A DNA stretch of 9,303 nucleotides from contig CAVCYP010000058.1 of NCBI GenBank assembly GCA_963606545.1, positions 1-9,303 on the forward strand, in the 5' to 3' direction. The notes beneath the pieces are model-generated. The model saw only the letters and a list, made by a program, of their open reading frames with translations, was not told the origin of the DNA and did not search any database. This DNA is from UBA9732 sp963606545 (GTDB lineage: Bacteria > Spirochaetota > Spirochaetia > Sphaerochaetales > Sphaerochaetaceae). The translations under genes and the position numbers were made by a program. The first letter of the stretch is position 1. Each line of letters opens with the position of its first letter. Positions 6,781 to 9,303 of the stretch are shown one piece after another.

Positions 6781-8223
6781 TTAATTGAACAAATCTTTAG
6801 CGGTAATTACGGCTTGTAACTCTCCAGAATACGGCGTGTCTTCAATTGGATACGTGGTAATTAAAGTTGAATGAAGCGCATACTTTGTCCCTGTTTTCTT
6901 CCTGAAGTCCTCCATTCTCCGCTTCTGCTTCTTATCAAAATCTGCATCCACCATATATCCCGATTCCGAATATTTCATCTCACAAACATTGATAACTTGG
7001 TCTCTTCTGACAATGAGTAAATCAATTTGAGAACCCCTAATACCCTTTTCCAAATCTTGCTTACACTGCCAAGAATTGACCTCAGTTAAAACTCCTGAAA
7101 TTCCGAGAGCTTTCTTAATTTGTGGAATATGCTCAAGGCAAACTCTTTCAAAAGCAAAGCCAGACCAAGCTAAAGCTGAAGGAGAATTAAGCTGCACCTT
7201 CTTTTTATCTTTAATGAACTTAAAATAAAAAAGAGTATAGTTATCGATTAACTGATAAATAGCCTTATTCGATTCATATCCAAAGGGAACGTAAGCTCTT
7301 ATGAAACCACAGTTTTCAAGCTCAGAGAGTTTTCTGGAAAAACAACCAGAGCTACTTATCTCAGTCTTATCAATTAATTCATCCCTAGTAAGCCCCTTAT
7401 TGGAAGAGCTAAGAGCCTCTACTATTTTCATATATTGATCTGGCTTATTAAAAAGAGCCCTGTACAAATTATTGTACTCGTTTGCAAGAATTGCTCCTTC
7501 TTTGAAGAACAGGTCGTCTATATTTTGCTGAAGGCTTTTCCCTTTCCGCAAAAGGCTCCAATAGTAGGGCACCCCGCCCAAAATCATGTAACACTGAAGT
7601 ATTTGATGCTGACTGAACTTAATGTTCTTTGAATCCAAGTATTCACTACACTCGCCCAGCGTGAAAGGTTTTAGATAGATTTGACCTGTTAAGCGGTTAT
7701 GCAAACCGCCCTTGCTATTCACCACCTTATCTATCATCCAATAGGTAGCTGAGGCGCATACTATCAAGACAACATCCTTTTCTTTGCGAGCTGTAACCCA
7801 CCCGTTCCAAAAACTTTCCAGCGCAGGAATCAACCCACTATTTTTGGTATCCATCCAAGATAGCTCATCAATGAAGATAACTTTTTTCTTTTGACCCGAT
7901 TTTTTTATTACTTCCTTTAGTGCATCAAAAGCCTTATCCCAAGAGGCAAGGCGTTCGTTGCCTTCATACCCAGCCTCTTTAAGCGATGCTGCAAATTTAT
8001 CAAGCTGAATCTGCCTTTGTTTATTAGCGTCTTCTTGCTCTTCCTCCTGGACCAGAGCAACATTGCTCATCCCAGTATGCTCAAAGGTAAAATTGTAGTC
8101 AAAACTTTCCCTAACTAGATAGGTCTTTCCTATTCGTCTTCTGCCAAAGACCGCAACAAACTGAGATTCTTCTTCCTTAAGCAAAGACAGCAAATATTTT
8201 TTCTCTTCTGTTCTACCAATCAT
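6781..8223 (-). CDS. Archaeal-type AAA ATPase with C-terminal DUF234 / PD-(D/E)xK-like domain
   Basis: A 480-residue protein. The ATPase domain (about 1-230) has Walker A GRRRIGKT at 27-34, Walker B VIFIDE at 115-120, a CASATYWM strand at 156-163 and GGLHNRLTG with Arg177, matching the PF01637-like ATPase group in which MIGR opens the protein. Residues about 262-312 form a winged-helix-like segment (LTRDELIDKTEISSSG). The C-terminal part (about 345-450) matches DUF234: FERVCLEHI at 358-366, then GSQIDLLIV and CEMKY, giving Asp401, Glu415 and Lys417 in PD-(D/E)xK spacing, so a nuclease core appears intact. Cellular role of the family is not established; mobile-element or defence links are often suspected. 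The ATG at 8223 is chosen because the family starts MIGR and AGGTGG lies 3 bases upstream; a TTG at 8268 would add 15 atypical residues. Spliced upstream region carries a duplicated element. Confidence 0.85.
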   Translation of the reverse strand: MIGRTEEKKYLLSLLKEEESQFVAVFGRRRIGKTYLVRESFDYNFTFEHTGMSNVALVQEEEQEDANKQRQIQLDKFAASLKEAGYEGNERLASWDKAFDALKEVIKKSGQKKKVIFIDELSWMDTKNSGLIPALESFWNGWVTARKEKDVVLIVCASATYWMIDKVVNSKGGLHNRLTGQIYLKPFTLGECSEYLDSKNIKFSQHQILQCYMILGGVPYYWSLLRKGKSLQQNIDDLFFKEGAILANEYNNLYRALFNKPDQYMKIVEALSSSNKGLTRDELIDKTEISSSGCFSRKLSELENCGFIRAYVPFGYESNKAIYQLIDNYTLFYFKFIKDKKKVQLNSPSALAWSGFAFERVCLEHIPQIKKALGISGVLTEVNSWQCKQDLEKGIRGSQIDLLIVRRDQVINVCEMKYSESGYMVDADFDKKQKRRMEDFRKKTGTKYALHSTLITTYPIEDTPYSGELQAVITAKDLFN

Positions 8224-8258
8224 AAACCACCTAAAACAGATTCGTTCCAAAACTTCAT
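8220..8258 (-). CDS. Possible 12-codon upstream reading frame (MKFWNESVLGGL) coupled to the AAA ATPase
   Basis: An ATG at 8258-8256 opens a 12-codon frame whose TGA stop (8222-8220) overlaps the ATPase ATG (8223-8221) as ATGA, the classic arrangement for translational coupling. A GGA lies six to seven bases upstream of its start, a weak ribosome binding site. The frame lies largely inside copy 1 of the duplicated element. Copy 2 carries a related frame (MEFWNESVC, 8346-8317) that stops early. Could be a regulatory leader or a chance by-product of the repeat; too short to judge by coding statistics. Confidence 0.3.
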   Translation of the reverse strand: MKFWNESVLGGL

Positions 8259-8289
8259 TTTTTTCCAAGTTTTGGAAGCAATCCCCCTA
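8234..8289. repeat. Duplicated intergenic element, copy 1
   Basis: A 56-base stretch nearly identical to 8322-8378, differing by one substitution and one T in a T-run. It includes a perfect inverted repeat, TTCCAAAAC at 8245-8253 and GTTTTGGAA at 8269-8277, with a 15-base loop. A shorter alternative hairpin (TTCCAA, AAC, TTGGAA on the minus strand) uses the same bases, so the two folds exclude each other. The minus-strand end of the repeat falls just before the ATPase ribosome binding site. It may be a local duplication of a leader, or two copies of a dispersed repeat. Confidence 0.85.
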
Positions 8290-8293
8290 TCTC

Positions 8294-8323
8294 CAATGTA
8301 ACATTGAAAGCAATTTTTAGCAA
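8294..8323 (-). promoter_or_regulatory. Candidate promoter with overlapping palindromic operator
   Basis: Minus strand TTGCTA (8323-8318; 4 of 6), a 17-base spacer, and TACATT (8300-8295; 4 of 6). The -10 box is embedded in CAATGT-T-ACATTG (8306-8294), a perfect 6-base-arm palindrome of the type bound by dimeric regulators. Transcription would start near 8288, inside copy 1 of the duplicated element, giving a leader of about 65 bases before the AAA ATPase. Both hexamers are weak matches, so this is a candidate only. Confidence 0.3.
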
Positions 8324-8378
8324 ACAGATTCGTTCCAAAACTCCATTTTTTTTCCAAGTTTTGGAAGCAATCCCCCTA
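8322..8378. repeat. Duplicated intergenic element, copy 2
   Basis: A 57-base stretch repeating 8234-8289 at an offset of 88 bases. It contains the same 9-base inverted repeat (8333-8341 and 8358-8366). The T-run is one base longer than in copy 1, which changes the reading frame across it. The 32 bases between the copies hold a palindrome and a possible promoter. Confidence 0.85.
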
Positions 8379-8547
8379 AATTTTGATATCTACCCAATTT
8401 TGTCAAACTCTCATTTGAGGTTCAAGCAAATATCAAATTGGTCATTGCTTTCACACAAGCAGATGCTCTAGCCAAAAAATTTTTTTCAAAAAAAAACTTA
8501 AAACAATAACCACGAAGCCTGAAACTTGAGAGTTTAACGCTCCAGGG
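8379..8547. other. AT-rich gap with no gene called
   Basis: This stretch between the duplicated element and the DUF5655 terminator carries no convincing gene. It holds a long A/T homopolymer patch (8474-8500), a 12-base inverted repeat (8402-8413 and 8527-8538, one G-T pair), and a shorter CCAATTT/AAATTGG pair (8395-8401 and 8435-8441). A 40-codon frame on the + strand (8387-8509) is open and reads plausibly but has no start codon and no ribosome binding site; it could be a decayed gene fragment. Confidence 0.5.
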
Positions 8548-8594
8548 AATAAAAGATTGGGGTTGCCTCCCATCAACGATGCTGAAGCAACCCC
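8548..8594 (-). terminator. Rho-independent terminator of the DUF5655 gene
   Basis: About 30 bases after the stop codon the minus strand forms an 11-base-pair stem, GGGGTTGCTTC with GAGGCAACCCC (8594-8559, one G-T pair). An inner CATC/GATG hairpin caps it. The tail AATCTTTTATT (8558-8548) is T-rich. The opposite strand has no T-run after the stem, so it acts for the minus strand only. This separates the DUF5655 gene from the AAA ATPase gene. Confidence 0.85.
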
Positions 8595-8623
8595 CGGAAA
8601 AGAAAAAAAGGTTTTATTGGAGT

Positions 8624-9013
8624 TTATACTCTTCTCAAATAATTGAGCTTTGAGTACTCATAAGATTGGCGAATCCAGCTCTTGAGCTCTGAGTCAATAT
8701 CATTGCTGGATTTGATTGGAACGTGATAGACGTAGGAACCATTTGGAAGTGGCTGAAGCGTCTTCTCAATTCTGTCGTTCGCAATCTTCTTTTTATTTGT
8801 AAAGGTCACTGTAAAGAGCGAAGGCTTTGAAGTTTCAGAAGGTAGTGCCACATAAGCAAAACCAACCGAGGTTCTGAAGGCAATAACCGAATCTTGCACA
8901 GCAATTTTTGCTTCTGGGCAAAACTCTCCTATATAGGTCTTCAAGTTCTCAAATACTTCTAAAGACACTGGATTATCATTGAAAAAAGCCTGTGCCTTAT
9001 CTTCGCCTGACAT
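8624..9013 (-). CDS. DUF5655-family protein (function unknown)
   Basis: A 129-residue cytoplasmic protein with no signal peptide or membrane segment. The pattern is that of DUF5655: an N-terminal helix after FFNDNPVSLEVFENL (10-24), VQDSVIAFRTSVGFAYVAL (39-57) as the central beta hairpin, and YVYHVPIKSSNDIDSELKSW (95-114) followed by IRQSYEYSK. DUF5655 is found alone or joined to DUF91-type nuclease domains and has no assigned reaction; the conserved Ser/Arg strand and the YxHHV-like block (here YVYHV) are seen. The start is firm: AGGAGG lies 7 bases before the ATG. A consensus promoter lies upstream and a strong terminator downstream, so the gene is transcribed alone and perhaps at a high level. 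Name is by pattern recognition only. Confidence 0.8.
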   Translation of the reverse strand: MSGEDKAQAFFNDNPVSLEVFENLKTYIGEFCPEAKIAVQDSVIAFRTSVGFAYVALPSETSKPSLFTVTFTNKKKIANDRIEKTLQPLPNGSYVYHVPIKSSNDIDSELKSWIRQSYEYSKLNYLRRV

Positions 9014-9047
9014 CTATTAACCTCCTACAGATAAATAGCCAAACGCC

Positions 9048-9061
9048 GTCCTTCTTTGGAC
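9048..9061 (-). other. Small hairpin in the DUF5655 leader
   Basis: GTCC, loop AAAGAA, GGAC on the minus strand, within the roughly 50-base leader between the predicted transcription start (near 9066) and the ribosome binding site at 9026-9021. Too small to be a recognised riboswitch; it may protect the 5' end or have no role. Confidence 0.3.
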
Positions 9062-9072
9062 TTTGTACCTGC

Positions 9073-9101
9073 ATTATAGGGGGCGCATTCAAATTTGTCA
9101 A
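9073..9101 (-). promoter_or_regulatory. Perfect-consensus sigma-70 promoter for the DUF5655 gene
   Basis: TTGACA (9101-9096), a 17-base spacer, and TATAAT (9078-9073), both hexamers fully matching consensus. A/T-rich sequence upstream (about 9102-9130) could act as an UP element. Transcription would start near 9066, leaving a leader of about 50 bases that ends in AGGAGG at 9026-9021 and the ATG at 9013. Confidence 0.9.
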
Positions 9102-9175
9102 TTCCTTATAATACAAAAAGTTACAACTTTTTTCAGTCATATATTTCTTATATAACTCTGCTAGTATAATCCAAT

Positions 9176-9205
9176 AAAAAGCTACAAAAAACTATTTTGC
9201 TTTTT
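9176..9205. other. AT-rich inverted repeat upstream of the DUF5655 promoter
   Basis: AAAAAGC (9176-9182) and GCTTTTT (9199-9205) are perfect 7-base arms around a 16-base loop. With only two G-C pairs it would be a weak, bidirectional terminator at best; it may simply reflect the AT-rich gap. Confidence 0.25.
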
Positions 9206-9254
9206 AAGTTTTTTTATGAGTTTCAATACGTAGCCTTTTCCCCTCCTTCTTTGC

Positions 9255-9274
9255 AAAAAAAAGAGCTGCAACTC
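9255..9274 (-). terminator. Possible terminator of a gene lying beyond the window edge
   Basis: Minus strand GAGT, loop TGCA, GCTC (9274-9263), directly followed by eight T (9262-9255). Two G-T pairs could lengthen the stem. The stem is short, but the U-tract is good. A TAA at 9300-9298 in one frame would put it about 25 bases after a gene end. Another frame stays open across it to 9223, so the assignment is tentative. Confidence 0.35.
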
Positions 9275-9303
9275 CCACCAGTCAACCCGATGTCTGTTAC
9301 AGC

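Noticed and set aside
8224..8268. TTG start adding 15 residues to the AAA ATPase
   Set aside because: The added residues derive from the duplicated element, do not resemble the family, and the ATG at 8223 gives the usual MIGR opening with its own AGGTGG.
9165..9170. TATAAT on the + strand as a promoter
   Set aside because: No acceptable -35 box at 16-18 bases upstream and no + strand gene follows before the window ends.
1..9303. tRNA, rRNA, insertion sequence or integrase
   Set aside because: None recognised on either strand; no transposase motifs or tRNA cloverleaf were seen.

Overview
All genes supported in this window lie on the minus strand, so it reads from high to low coordinates. The organism is a bacterium of moderate GC content. 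The lipoprotein-like solute-binding protein with a loose lipobox, the exported staphylococcal-nuclease-type enzyme and the DUF234-type ATPase together recall anaerobic, host-associated Spirochaetota (Treponema or Sphaerochaeta relatives). A low-GC Firmicute cannot be excluded, and no rRNA or other marker gene is present to decide.

Right-hand part (9303 to about 8540): an upstream gene may end near the window edge. A promoter with both hexamers at perfect sigma-70 consensus and a 17-base spacer then drives a single small DUF5655 gene (9013-8624), which is followed by a strong hairpin terminator. Next comes a gap of about 400 bases (8623-8224). It holds a 57-base element present twice, 88 bases apart, each copy with a perfect 9-base inverted repeat, a palindrome between the copies, and two tiny related upstream reading frames. 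The second of these overlaps the start of the next gene by ATGA. That gene (8223-6781) encodes an archaeal-type AAA ATPase with a winged helix and a C-terminal PD-(D/E)xK-like (DUF234) domain.

Left-hand part (about 6760 to 1): a tightly spaced operon, probably starting at its own promoter (6760-6731). In order it encodes an RDD-family membrane protein, a UgpC/MsmK/MalK-type ATPase, a UgpA/MalF-type permease, a UgpE/MalG-type permease, a UgpB/MalE-type solute-binding lipoprotein, a secreted thermonuclease-like enzyme with OB-fold-like C-terminal domains, and the first 27 codons of another exported protein that runs off the window. Gaps are 1-17 bases except at two places: between the second permease and the binding protein, where two tandem palindromic repeats sit, and before the RDD gene.

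The most interesting idea is that the ABC importer and the exported nuclease (plus the unseen exported protein) form one functional unit: the nuclease degrades extracellular nucleic acid in or outside the periplasm, and the importer takes up a product or a related phosphorylated or glycosidic compound. The gene order and spacing are seen directly; the shared function is inference.
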